Below, piece by piece: positions 30,981 to 39,565 of a DNA stretch of 46,981 bases. The stretch is taken from assembly GCF_000614205.1 (NCBI RefSeq), contig NZ_BAKN01000023.1, forward strand, positions 1 to 46,981, in the 5' to 3' direction. Both the position numbers and the translations under genes were made by a program. This stretch comes from Hoylesella saccharolytica JCM 17484. GTDB lineage: Bacteria; Bacteroidota; Bacteroidia; Bacteroidales; Bacteroidaceae. Position 1 is the stretch's first letter; every line of letters begins with the position of its first letter. The notes beneath the pieces are model-generated. The model ran no database searches. It was not told the DNA's origin and worked only from the letters and a program-made list of their open reading frames with translations.

Positions 30981-31220
30981 TTATTCCTGAGTTTTCGAGT
31001 CTTTAGGTTTCCGAATTACAGCGTAAATGATGGAAACAAAACCAACAAAACAGATGGTGGGAGCAACCTTTATACGCATCGCACTAAAAATATTAGGGTC
31101 AAAAGCACTTTCAGTAGACTCGCTTCCGCTCATTAGAATAAACCCTAATACGACGATTAACATACCTGCTGCCAACAAGATAAAGTTGACTTTGTCGAAT
31201 GCAAAATTCTTTTTATCCAT
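30981..31220 (-). CDS. DUF3098 membrane protein
   Basis: The 79-residue protein starts [20 protein letters not shown] and has two hydrophobic helices joined by [20 protein letters not shown]. This is the DUF3098 family, which lies between ftsX and uppP in most Bacteroidales genomes; its function is unknown. An earlier ATG at 31229 would add three residues; the MDKKNFAF start is the family one. Confidence 0.85.
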   Translation of the reverse strand: MDKKNFAFDKVNFILLAAGMLIVVLGFILMSGSESTESAFDPNIFSAMRIKVAPTICFVGFVSIIYAVIRKPKDSKTQE

Positions 31221-31337
31221 TATTTTCAATTTTATTAGCGGTTATATCTTGCTCGACACACTCTTTAAAGAATGGCTGCAAAGATCTGCAAGAAGATGAA
31301 ACCGACAGTCTGTTTGTGTTTTTATAATTTGGTGTAA

Positions 31338-32219
31338 CTAAATTTTATACAATTCTCCGGCTTTCATTCGCAAAAACTTATTTACCGAAATATAGGCGCA
31401 AAAGGCTGTGATAAGAATACCACCTATATATACCGCAACGGTGGTAATAGCCATAACATCCCATGTAATAACAGTAAATACACCGGCTTCATATTGATGT
31501 AGCCCGAAGATAAAACCAACCAAAACTGCTGTAGCCAATGAAGCGGCAATCATACCAATACCTACAGCCTGATTGATAAATGGTTTACGGATAAAGCCCC
31601 ACGATGCTCCTACCAGCTTCATTGTATGAATAGAGAATCTACGGGCATAGATACCCAAGCGCACTGTATTGTTAATGAGTGAGAAAGAAACGAACGTAAG
31701 CAATGCTGCCAATATTAAAAGCACCAAACTTACTTTTCGTAAAGTGTTATTGACATTCTCTACCAAATCGTGTTGATAGCTTATTTCAGATACTTTGGGA
31801 TGATTTTTCAACTCTTTCGAGATCCATGCCAGCGAATCATTATTGGCATAATCTCCCTGCAATGTAAGTTCAATAGAGGAAAGAAAAGGGTTATCTCCAC
31901 CCGTAAATTCAGTTGGATCAGTACCCATTGCAGTGGTTTGCTCTTTCAATGCCTGTTCTTTACTTATAAAAGAAAGATTTTTAATGTAAGGACGAGTATT
32001 TAATTGAGTGCATAAATTCTGAGCCTCAGGATTAGTCATATCCTGGTCTAACATCACCGTTACAACGAGGTTCTCTTTTACATAATTGGTGAGATTGCGA
32101 GTAGTAAACACAGAAAGCACAACCATTCCCAACAAAACAAGCACCATTGTGGTGCTAATACATAGAGTTACAACCTGCAAACCATAACGGCTACGGGCCT
32201 TATTCCGCTTTTTTCTCAT
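31338..32219 (-). CDS. ftsX: Cell-division ABC permease FtsX
   Basis: The 293-residue protein starts MRKKRNKARSRYGLQVVTLC, has a first membrane helix, a periplasmic part with VVTVMLDQDMTNPEAQNLCT and LSFISKEQALKEQTTAMGTD, and a C-terminal permease region including NTLRKVSLVLLILAALLTFV and RFSIHTMKLVGASWGFIRKP, typical of FtsX. It works with FtsE to activate peptidoglycan hydrolases at the septum. The upstream open frame to 32384 was rejected because it carries no family sequence and covers a terminator. No ftsE is visible next to it. Confidence 0.9.
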   Translation of the reverse strand: MRKKRNKARSRYGLQVVTLCISTTMVLVLLGMVVLSVFTTRNLTNYVKENLVVTVMLDQDMTNPEAQNLCTQLNTRPYIKNLSFISKEQALKEQTTAMGTDPTEFTGGDNPFLSSIELTLQGDYANNDSLAWISKELKNHPKVSEISYQHDLVENVNNTLRKVSLVLLILAALLTFVSFSLINNTVRLGIYARRFSIHTMKLVGASWGFIRKPFINQAVGIGMIAASLATAVLVGFIFGLHQYEAGVFTVITWDVMAITTVAVYIGGILITAFCAYISVNKFLRMKAGELYKI

Positions 32220-32327
32220 TACTAAAAGGCAATAATACACCAAATTTCTTGCAAAGAAACAAAAAAATCTCTGATTAGACAATGGTTTAATAGATATTAA
32301 CAAGCATTTCAGCTCTACTCTAACCAA

Positions 32328-32365
32328 AATACCAAGCCTATGTTTACATGCATAAGCTTGGTATT
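32328..32365 (-). terminator. Terminator of the fimbrillin operon
   Basis: A perfect 10-bp stem AATACCAAGC/GCTTGGTATT (32328-32337 with 32356-32365) is followed on the minus strand by TTTTGG, 9 bp past the 51-residue gene. Confidence 0.75.
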
Positions 32366-32373
32366 TTAAAGTT

Positions 32374-32529
32374 TTATCCTTCAAATTCTTCGTCAGGATC
32401 TTCGATTAAATCTTCTATTGTAGGTGGATTCTTTACAGGCGGACTTCCCGCAAGTAGATGAAACTCTTGCTTTATAGAATAGATTTTTATCATTGGAGGA
32501 ATATAAGATTTTCTCATCTTCGTATACAT
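32374..32529 (-). CDS. Small protein (51 residues) downstream of the fimbrillin
   Basis: The frame reads MYTKMRKSYIPPMIKIYSIK, then QEFHLLAGSPPVKNPPTIED and an acidic end LIEDPDEEFEG. It starts 10 bp after the fimbrillin stop and is closed by a terminator, so it is cotranscribed. Short proteins with a basic Pro-Pro start and an acidic tail, such as KSY.PP...IYSI, recur after surface-protein genes in Prevotella as I recall. An internal ATG at the fifth codon is an equally good start. Function unknown. Confidence 0.6.
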   Translation of the reverse strand: MYTKMRKSYIPPMIKIYSIKQEFHLLAGSPPVKNPPTIEDLIEDPDEEFEG

Positions 32530-32539
32530 TATTATTAGT

Positions 32540-35251
32540 TTATTTCTCTTTCATTGGACGAACTGCAAAAGCATTTGCTTTTTGAAAAATACGTGCTGCC
32601 GGATCTATCTGATTGGATCGTATTTGCAAACAATAACCTGTACTATTTTGATCGTGAGTAGAAGGAACAGCTACCCAATAATATCCGGTAGGTGTTGAAT
32701 TATAATAGTTTCCATCATTAGAGCCTAACCATGCTGTTTCTGCGAAAAATATCTTTTGACCATTCTCTGCAATAAAATTCCAACCTTTGTTCCAAGGACC
32801 TGTTACCTTAAAATCTGCAACAGCTGTAGCAAGAACACCGGTAGTAGTAAAACCGCTATAAGCATTTGATGAAGGAACAACAAATCCCACCGGGCTTGGA
32901 TCATAAATTGTTTTGACAACCTTATCATCATTAAGAGTCTTAACTTTATTAGTAGCCGACCACAAATTAATGTATGAAAAGTGATTATCCCAATCAGTAA
33001 TAGGATTATTGGCATAGACCAAGTTAGGATTCAATATCGTTTTGGATATAGTGACATCTGTTTGTGCCGACGCTGTAAATGGCTTTCTTTTTATTGTTCC
33101 TACAGGCACCTGTGTTGTTATACCAGGGAAAGGATCCTTACGCCCAAACTGATAAAGCATCGAAGTACCTTCACGTGTAGCACCTGCTCCCCGTTGCGTA
33201 ATTGTGAATGTTGCAAATGCTTTTTCACCTTTATTTTTTACTTCTTGTTCCACTTTGACTAATACAGAACGTTGCTGTTGGGCAGGACCATTATACGAAG
33301 TATACTTAAACCCTACACTCTCGAAAGGAAAAGTATAAGACATTCCTTCTTTATTCCTTACAGTAATAGGATCCAGCACAAAGTCGGGCGCAAACCATAG
33401 ATGCCAACTCCACAATACTTTTCCACCATCACCCACAACTGCTACTACAGCGTTTCCATTCTGGAAAGTGTTTGGTACCTGAAAATGCAGATAGCCGTTA
33501 GATACAGTTGGATTCACAACTAAGCCATTAGCATCTGCCCACATAACTTTTGCTGACGTAGCATTATACTTACCTCCGCCATTGGCTGTAGTAATATAAG
33601 GAGAAGTTATGGCTTGACCTGCATGGTCGACAAAATCACTCAAGACCTTTGCTCCTGTCACTTTAGGACTGTAAGCAATGGTATTCTTATTTCCATCTTT
33701 TATCCCGTTACCATATACCAAAGGTAACTTATAATATCCTGGCGCACTGATTACATAACAGTTGGCAGTATTCTGCTTGGTCGGAGCACCTTTCACATCA
33801 TGCATCGAAAGATCGTAAGGGCTTGCCTCAGTACCTCTTTGAGGGGTATTGCGCATGTTTTGATTCAACTGATTTAAACCAACATTTGCATTTGTATTGT
33901 TCAGTTGCGCATTCCCCAATTCTTTATAGCCACCGCCATCTCCATTAGTTTTACTCAATGAAACTAGCCAATCAGGCTTTTCCTGTTTAAAAGTTGCTCC
34001 ACCATCGGTGCTATATCCTACCACTTTCCATTTAACAGCTTGCTCGCTTCCTGCACGATCCGTGCGATAACTCATTACAGCATAATTTTGAGAAACAGGA
34101 TCTGAAGCATCTGCTGCTACAGGACTATCTGTCAAAATTGTGTAAGTCCAACCACTGTCTGTATTTGATATACGATAAGATTTACTGGTTCCTTTTTTCC
34201 ATTCTCCATTTAACTTAATTTTGATAGGATTACCAGTTGCCAATGTAATCACAACTTCTACATTATTCAATGTCTGCGGAATCATTAAAAATGTGTAGTT
34301 ATCAGTGCCAGTACCCACTATTCGTTGTCCTGGGACATTTTTCGTTTGAACATCAATATTATCAAGTGTAAATGTTTGAGGGTCAGAAAGTCCTTTCCAT
34401 TCTGCGAACTTCCCATCAGCAGTAGTCTGAAAAAAATAACGACCTTTACTAAAGACTTGCTTTATTTCTATCTTTTTAATCTTATCGGGGTAAGAAAGAT
34501 TACTTCCTACAGAGAAAGAAACCGCCGTAAGCGCATGATAAAACTTGAGACTGGAAGATGGCGCTACACCTCGGCTTGCATAAGTAACATCACCCGAATA
34601 GGCAGTCATCAAATCTACTTGTTTCGTTATATCTGGATTGACTTTAAAATCTACATACGGTGTACCTGTATGGCTTCGAGGTGATAAAATAAGATTTTGA
34701 TCCGTATTTTTTACTTGCGGAGAAACTCCATAAAAACGTGCATATCGCTGTCCCCATGCCCATAGAATGGGTTTTACCAATGCACCGGTTTTCAAAGTTT
34801 CTTCATTATAGAAATAATTAGGAGTTTGGGAGATTGTGCTTACTGTTTCTCCGCGATAGCCTAATGTAGAAAACGAATGTGTAAAAACTTTCTCAACCTC
34901 GCCACGAGTACCTGGTTCTGGCTTTATTGGATTAATTCCTTCTACTGTAGATTCAATTAAATACACATCCTGCCCATTGTGCGGTTCTGCTTTATGCACA
35001 CGTGGAGCAAAATCTTCTAATTCCAACTCGCTATCATAGGGTCGTTCTTGTACCGCTGCACGAGTGAGTGACGCTTGGTCATTCTGCAACATCTCGTCTT
35101 GAGCACTCGACACCTCGAAGCCCACTTGAACGTCTCCATTCTGTGCTTGATTTCTGTTTTCTATATCATCGGCACAACCTACTGCACCCCAAACAGCGGC
35201 ACAAGCAAGTGCCCATACCGTTAACTTATTAAATAAATTTATCCTCTTCAT
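32540..35251 (-). CDS. Fimbrillin-family surface lipoprotein
   Basis: The 903-residue protein has a lipoprotein signal peptide ending AVWGAVGC, with the lipidated Cys at residue 26. It is followed by an acidic region and Ig-like beta-rich domains with YPDKIKKIEIKQVFSKGRYF and TLNNVEVVITLATGNPIKI, typical of Mfa/FimA-like fimbrillins and shaft or tip proteins. The C-terminal part (NPITDWDNHFSYINLWSATN, PVGFVVPSSNAYSGFTTTG, FAVRPMKEK) is of the FISUMP/tip adhesin type. It would be secreted, lipid-anchored and assembled on the surface after Arg-gingipain-like cleavage in relatives; whether it polymerises here is unknown. Promoter at 35445-35475. Confidence 0.75.
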   Translation of the reverse strand: MKRINLFNKLTVWALACAAVWGAVGCADDIENRNQAQNGDVQVGFEVSSAQDEMLQNDQASLTRAAVQERPYDSELELEDFAPRVHKAEPHNGQDVYLIESTVEGINPIKPEPGTRGEVEKVFTHSFSTLGYRGETVSTISQTPNYFYNEETLKTGALVKPILWAWGQRYARFYGVSPQVKNTDQNLILSPRSHTGTPYVDFKVNPDITKQVDLMTAYSGDVTYASRGVAPSSSLKFYHALTAVSFSVGSNLSYPDKIKKIEIKQVFSKGRYFFQTTADGKFAEWKGLSDPQTFTLDNIDVQTKNVPGQRIVGTGTDNYTFLMIPQTLNNVEVVITLATGNPIKIKLNGEWKKGTSKSYRISNTDSGWTYTILTDSPVAADASDPVSQNYAVMSYRTDRAGSEQAVKWKVVGYSTDGGATFKQEKPDWLVSLSKTNGDGGGYKELGNAQLNNTNANVGLNQLNQNMRNTPQRGTEASPYDLSMHDVKGAPTKQNTANCYVISAPGYYKLPLVYGNGIKDGNKNTIAYSPKVTGAKVLSDFVDHAGQAITSPYITTANGGGKYNATSAKVMWADANGLVVNPTVSNGYLHFQVPNTFQNGNAVVAVVGDGGKVLWSWHLWFAPDFVLDPITVRNKEGMSYTFPFESVGFKYTSYNGPAQQQRSVLVKVEQEVKNKGEKAFATFTITQRGAGATREGTSMLYQFGRKDPFPGITTQVPVGTIKRKPFTASAQTDVTISKTILNPNLVYANNPITDWDNHFSYINLWSATNKVKTLNDDKVVKTIYDPSPVGFVVPSSNAYSGFTTTGVLATAVADFKVTGPWNKGWNFIAENGQKIFFAETAWLGSNDGNYYNSTPTGYYWVAVPSTHDQNSTGYCLQIRSNQIDPAARIFQKANAFAVRPMKEK

Positions 35252-35612
35252 TTCCTAATAAGTACTTTTAAGTACGTTCTAATTATAAATATATGATTAC
35301 CATTTATAAGTAAAACAACACGCAGGCATACATATACATGTTATCCAACCCTCATATTTGTATAAAGATTTAAAACTTATCCTGTTACCTGATTGAGTTA
35401 TCGCTATAAAAACCCCTAATGTTATATTACTGTTAATGGGGCTACAAAATTAATCAATTTTGATAAAACATGAAAATATTTTGTATTTTTTCTGCTTTTA
35501 TTGCGTAAAAATACCATTTACAGAAAAAGTTTAGCCTTTTGAATCTCTTCTTATTAAACAGCTTCGTTGCGGCCCCATTAGGACCTATATATAAATAAGG
35601 TATAGTTCTTAC
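35252..35612. other. Leader region of the fimbrillin gene
   Basis: No gene is seen in these 361 bases. The part between 35252 and about 35438 would be a 187-nt untranslated leader, including a CCCC/GGGG-closed hairpin (about 35413-35440) followed by TTTTT on the minus strand, which might act as an attenuator. The rest is AT-rich spacer up to the next gene. Confidence 0.4.
35445..35475 (-). promoter_or_regulatory. Probable fimbrillin promoter
   Basis: Minus strand: perfect -7 TAATTTTG (35445-35452), 19-bp spacer and TTTC (35472-35475, one mismatch from TTTG). It is the only good box upstream of the gene. Confidence 0.5.
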
Positions 35613-35834
35613 TTATTCTTTATCGGCCTCTTTCTCGTCAATACTAATCGAATACAAGCCATCAAGAGATTTGTGTAAAACACCATTTCGCAAGAGATGC
35701 TTGCCATTTTCGTTAAATATGATAGCTATTGGAATGGTATAATCAACAATACGTTTAGAGATACTACTCTCCTTTACCCCATTCCACTTGATATTATAAA
35801 ACAAAATACCTTCAAATGCATCACCCACATGCAC
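35613..35834 (-). CDS. Possible C-terminal continuation of the secreted protein
   Basis: This frame of about 73 residues (starting at a GTG, then HVGDAFEGILFYNIKWNGVK, and YTIPIAIIFNENGKHLLRNG) begins inside the end of the upstream gene at 35821-37023. The upstream frame ends in an unlikely Ala-rich tail TAAARACG, and removing one base near 35838-35850 would join TPAT to PPHVHVGDAFEG. I therefore favour one longer protein; a separate overlapping gene is the alternative. Confidence 0.5.
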   Translation of the reverse strand: MHVGDAFEGILFYNIKWNGVKESSISKRIVDYTIPIAIIFNENGKHLLRNGVLHKSLDGLYSISIDEKEADKE

Positions 35835-37023
35835 GTGCGGCGGCCGTTGCCGGAGTTTTTATATCAGCAGAAACCGTAACGGCTTTGGATGCTGCAATAA
35901 AGATAATAAGCTCATTGCTTAAATCATCGTAAGAGTTCAGAAACTCTTGATTTAGGTTTTTCAATTGACTTAAGCCGGGAGCCGTAGCTTTATAGTCCTT
36001 ATGATGCAGTAAAATTTTCTCGTACACGGCATGTCCTACCCATCCGCCAAGCAGCTTTCCGTAGGCATTATTAGCTGTTTTATATTCACCGAACCGCTCT
36101 TTTACATACTTCACCACATCATTAAACTTCAGATACTTAATAGCAAGCGTGCAAGCAATTCGATCGCGGTCTTCGCGCATCTGTTCAAACTTATCCGTAT
36201 AGAGTAGCGACAAGTTTTTTCGACTATTAATAATACCTTGCTTACGATCTTCCATCGGATATTCGTAATTATCCATCAGCAGTTTTTCTTGCGGTAGCAT
36301 CGTCATGGCATAATAACCAAATGCAGCGATACTGGAGGGATCTGCCAGATAGAGAGCTGTCCACGCGTGCCGAAAACGTTCATCAAAAGGCACATAAGCT
36401 TTCGTTCCATCGGGCTGTTCGGCCGAATAATACTTAAACTTATGGGGTTTACCGGGCTTAGCAGTAAATACACTTCGTGTCCATGTTGTAAAGTCGGCCC
36501 ATACCTTCCGGTCGTTTTTTTCCTCGTGCATCCAATAAAAAAGGGGATGCTTATAATGGGGTTGATAAGGAAAATAATAGGTACTCAGATGCTCGTAAAA
36601 GCCATGTATTTGTGCATAGTTTTGTGTAAAGCCTTCTTCTTTTTCGTAATTAGTAGCTTGCGGATCAACAGTTTTGCTTTCAGCAGATGCTTCAAAGGGC
36701 GCATGGCGATAGTCGGGATACCATAATGCTTTAGCAGAACCCGAATGCTCGTGTGTTGCCGGACTTGTAGTTTTATCGGATGTGATGTTGCTGTTTGTTG
36801 TTTGGTTTGTGATGCCGGTGTCCTTACCGTGCTTTTTATCTGTGGATTTGGGTGGTGTTTTGTGTCCTTTTTGATGGTTTGTGCGCTGCCATTCTATTAT
36901 AGTTTCAGGGTTTTCTCTTTTAAATATCGCCTCTTTGTTAAATAAACCAACCAACCCGGCATCTGCCTGTGTATAGCCTATACATATAAAAAATAGCGCG
37001 ATAAATATATTTTTTTGTCCCAT
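35821..37023 (-). CDS. Secreted protein of unknown function
   Basis: The 400-residue protein begins with a signal peptide (MGQKNIFIALFFICIGYTQA, cleavage near residue 20-22), has a Thr/Lys-rich low-complexity linker (residues 55-95) and then a soluble domain with ALWYPDYRHAPFEASAESKT, PFDERFRHAWTALYLADPSS and KLLGGWVGHAVYEKILLHHK. Trp/Tyr/His content is high. I do not recognise a family. It may continue into 35613-35834 (see that entry). The gene stands alone between two non-coding stretches; no promoter of the consensus type was found. Confidence 0.6.
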   Translation of the reverse strand: MGQKNIFIALFFICIGYTQADAGLVGLFNKEAIFKRENPETIIEWQRTNHQKGHKTPPKSTDKKHGKDTGITNQTTNSNITSDKTTSPATHEHSGSAKALWYPDYRHAPFEASAESKTVDPQATNYEKEEGFTQNYAQIHGFYEHLSTYYFPYQPHYKHPLFYWMHEEKNDRKVWADFTTWTRSVFTAKPGKPHKFKYYSAEQPDGTKAYVPFDERFRHAWTALYLADPSSIAAFGYYAMTMLPQEKLLMDNYEYPMEDRKQGIINSRKNLSLLYTDKFEQMREDRDRIACTLAIKYLKFNDVVKYVKERFGEYKTANNAYGKLLGGWVGHAVYEKILLHHKDYKATAPGLSQLKNLNQEFLNSYDDLSNELIIFIAASKAVTVSADIKTPATAAARACG

Positions 37024-37350
37024 TCTTTTCTTAATATATCGTTCTTTTTTGCAAATTTAAGCACAAAATTTAACTTTTTAGCCTAAAGTAGGATATATTT
37101 TCTTCGTAAAGCGGCCTTCCTGTGATCTAGAAACGCATTTTTCTTACCGTTTGAAATTTCCCCTCTCTCCAACTAACTGGAAACGGTACTCTTTAAACTT
37201 AAATCTTTTGGGGGGCTTAATTGAAAACACCGTTTCTCACAATTCAGCCCATTCTCTGCCGATTACAACGAACAAAAATACCCGTTGCGTGAGATAATGA
37301 GCAAGAAGAGGGTGAACAAAAGCGATGAAGCCACTGTAATAGGAAAGAGT
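37024..37350. other. Intergenic region without a gene
   Basis: These 327 bases show no gene of any length that I believe. A hairpin TACCGTTT/AAACGGTA (37145-37152 with 37181-37188, loop of 28 nt) is present; neither strand has a T-tract after it. The remainder is plain AT-rich spacer. Confidence 0.4.
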
Positions 37351-38399
37351 TTACTGTTTAATTTCATCAAGCAACATGTAGGTGTTGCGCATACTTTCAA
37401 ATCCATAAAGCGGATTGTAAGGCTGCTTGTTTTCCACACTATCGGCAAAGGTTTTTATCTCAGAAAAGAAGCCTTGTGTAAAGATAGAGTTATTGTGAAG
37501 GGTGGGAATAAAACCGTTTTGCCCATATAAGCGGAAGGTAGAAGGTGTTTGATTGAACACTTTTTCAAGTGGAACACCAAGCCAAGAGGTAGCGGCAGGA
37601 GTATAATCAAGACTTTCCATGTTCTTCAAAACGTAGCTTCCTTTGTCAGTATTCACCGTAAACCATTCTTGCGCGTCAGCCCATGTATAGGTCGTCGACA
37701 GTTCAAGCATCCCTTTTACCCCATCGTGTTCGAGCAGAAGAAACAGGGTTTGCCCTCCATGCTTTTGATTTACACTCTCTAAACCCTTTATGGTAGCCTT
37801 TCCAAAGAGGAAAGAAACGTAATCAATGGGATGTATAAAGAGATCGAGCAACGCATCTCCTTCGGGATATAAGCCTGTAAGATAACGATAATGATAATGG
37901 TAAACACGCTCTCTTTTCAAGCGCTTTTGCAGGATACGGGTGGCCGGAGCAAAGCGCCTTTGCAAGCCAACAACAATAGGTTTATTGCCATAGAGCTTTA
38001 TTTTATCGATAAGCGACAGTAGTTGCGTGGTGTTTTCGCAGGGTGGTTTTTCAATAAACAAGGCTTTCCGAGCTTTTATCACTTCACTTGCCAGACTGAA
38101 ATGAGCGCGCGGATGGGCAGCAACTAAAACGCCGGCAATGGCATCATCGTTCAAAATATCTTGTAAAGTGGTTGTTCCTTTCACGTCTTTATATTTACGG
38201 GTTATCAGCTCTGCCTTTCGCTCAGATGTGCAACAAATATACTTTAATGGCAATTGCAGATGCCGAATAACAGGTAAAAGGTTTTCAAGGCAATGATTAC
38301 CTAATCCTACAAGGGCGTACGATTGGGTATAAATATCGGTTAATGCTTGGTACTACGTATGCGCTTATATTTATTGATAAGCTGATGAAGATAGGTCAT
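37351..38399 (-). CDS. Gfo/Idh/MocA family oxidoreductase, frameshifted as given
   Basis: The NAD(P)-dependent sugar or cyclitol dehydrogenase family: the frame from 37351 to about 38350 includes IAGVLVAAHPRAHF, LFIEKPPCENTTQL with the EKP motif and PEGDALLDLFIHPIDYVSFL. The Rossmann start YALVGLGNHCLENLLPVIR lies upstream in the same frame but no start codon precedes it; an ATG at 38399 (MTYLHQLINKYKRIRSTK) joins it if one base missing near 38346-38348 is restored. Corrected length about 350 residues. The gene follows the radical SAM gene by 12 bp, so both are probably one operon. Confidence 0.7.
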
Positions 38400-38411
38400 A
38401 AGTTATTTTAC

Positions 38412-39479
38412 TTAACGAGTTATACTTTTGATGTAGGCTTTGTAAGTGGCCTTCCGGTCGCCAGTCCATTGATATTTGCCGTAGAAAAGCTCGATGAGCC
38501 GTTTCGGCAACACGCGTTCCAGATTTCTTAAAAGGATAATATCGTATTTGCGATGATAATTAATCCAGCATCCGTTGCATTCTTTTGAATGCCGGCATTG
38601 AATTTTACAGGCTTTCTGCGAATTAAAAATTTCGTCCAAGGTGTTATGATGTATGTTCCCTAAAATTACGTCAAGATTCTGACACAGCGGTACATCACCG
38701 TTAGAATGAATAACCAATTCACTAAATATACTGTGACATCTTAGCTTCAGGCGTTTGTTTTTCCATTCGTCGTACAAGGCCACGAAATCGTAATTTTCTT
38801 CCGTTTGGTGGATAGAAGCGGGTATGTGGTCAATATATTGCTTGTCGTCAGCTTCCAGTAGGCCCTTTGTCGTGTCAAAGAAAGACATCGTACTGTAAAT
38901 ACCGATACGCACATCTATACTGTATTTTTGCGCAATATCGATAACGTATGCCATATCTTCAAATGTGTTCCAAGGTGATAAACAAAACATCAACGATACC
39001 GGAACCAGGTTTTTACACGCCTCGACAACCCTTATAACCTTATCGTAGCCGTCTTTTCCGCGCATATATAAATAGGTGGTTTTGTTGCCGTCGAGTGATA
39101 CATATAGGTGTTTGGGGCGATGATTTTTTACAGCATCAATCACCTTTTCGGCTGCCAAACAGTTAGATAACAGCGTATAATTGGGATGATGCGCATCAAA
39201 CCAACTTAAAATTTCATCGGCTTCGGGATGCAAAATAAACTCTCCACCCTCTAATCCCACCACCGTTCGTGGGGTTATACACTTGCTGTTCATCAGCTTT
39301 TTAATGTCATTCAACGTAAGATTTACGGTCGGTTTTTTCCAAATAGAGCAGTGTTTGCATCGCGATTGACAGATTGTGGTAGAATAAATCATCAGAGATG
39401 TTAGTTCTTTATGCCGTTTTCGCACGATATTATTAACAAACACCAGCCCGTTATAAAGATAATCGTATAGGCTGTACAT
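38412..39479 (-). CDS. Radical SAM protein with SPASM-like C-terminus
   Basis: The 355-residue protein carries the Cx3Cx2C [4Fe-4S] motif at C37, C41 and C44 (CQSRCKHC), then GLEGGEFILHPEADEIL (GGE motif) and LYVSLDG. The C-terminal part has an array of Cys residues (PLCQN, ACKIQCRHSKECNGCW) like a SPASM or twitch auxiliary cluster. Such enzymes modify peptides or small molecules, including aminocyclitol dehydrogenations. The next gene is a Gfo/Idh/MocA dehydrogenase. No peptide substrate gene is visible nearby. It begins MYSLYDYLYNGLVFVNNIVR. Confidence 0.75.
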   Translation of the reverse strand: MYSLYDYLYNGLVFVNNIVRKRHKELTSLMIYSTTICQSRCKHCSIWKKPTVNLTLNDIKKLMNSKCITPRTVVGLEGGEFILHPEADEILSWFDAHHPNYTLLSNCLAAEKVIDAVKNHRPKHLYVSLDGNKTTYLYMRGKDGYDKVIRVVEACKNLVPVSLMFCLSPWNTFEDMAYVIDIAQKYSIDVRIGIYSTMSFFDTTKGLLEADDKQYIDHIPASIHQTEENYDFVALYDEWKNKRLKLRCHSIFSELVIHSNGDVPLCQNLDVILGNIHHNTLDEIFNSQKACKIQCRHSKECNGCWINYHRKYDIILLRNLERVLPKRLIELFYGKYQWTGDRKATYKAYIKSITR

Positions 39480-39565
39480 TGTCTTTTCGTTAATTCGTCT
39501 TTACCGATAAAGAGCCAAAACCAACGAAAAGACTGCAAGAACAGAGCGAAAAAAGGTAAAATTTA

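Noticed and set aside
32220..32384. Extension of FtsX upstream to 32384
   Set aside because: It runs through a perfect terminator hairpin and lacks family sequence; the ATG at 32219 gives the normal FtsX start.
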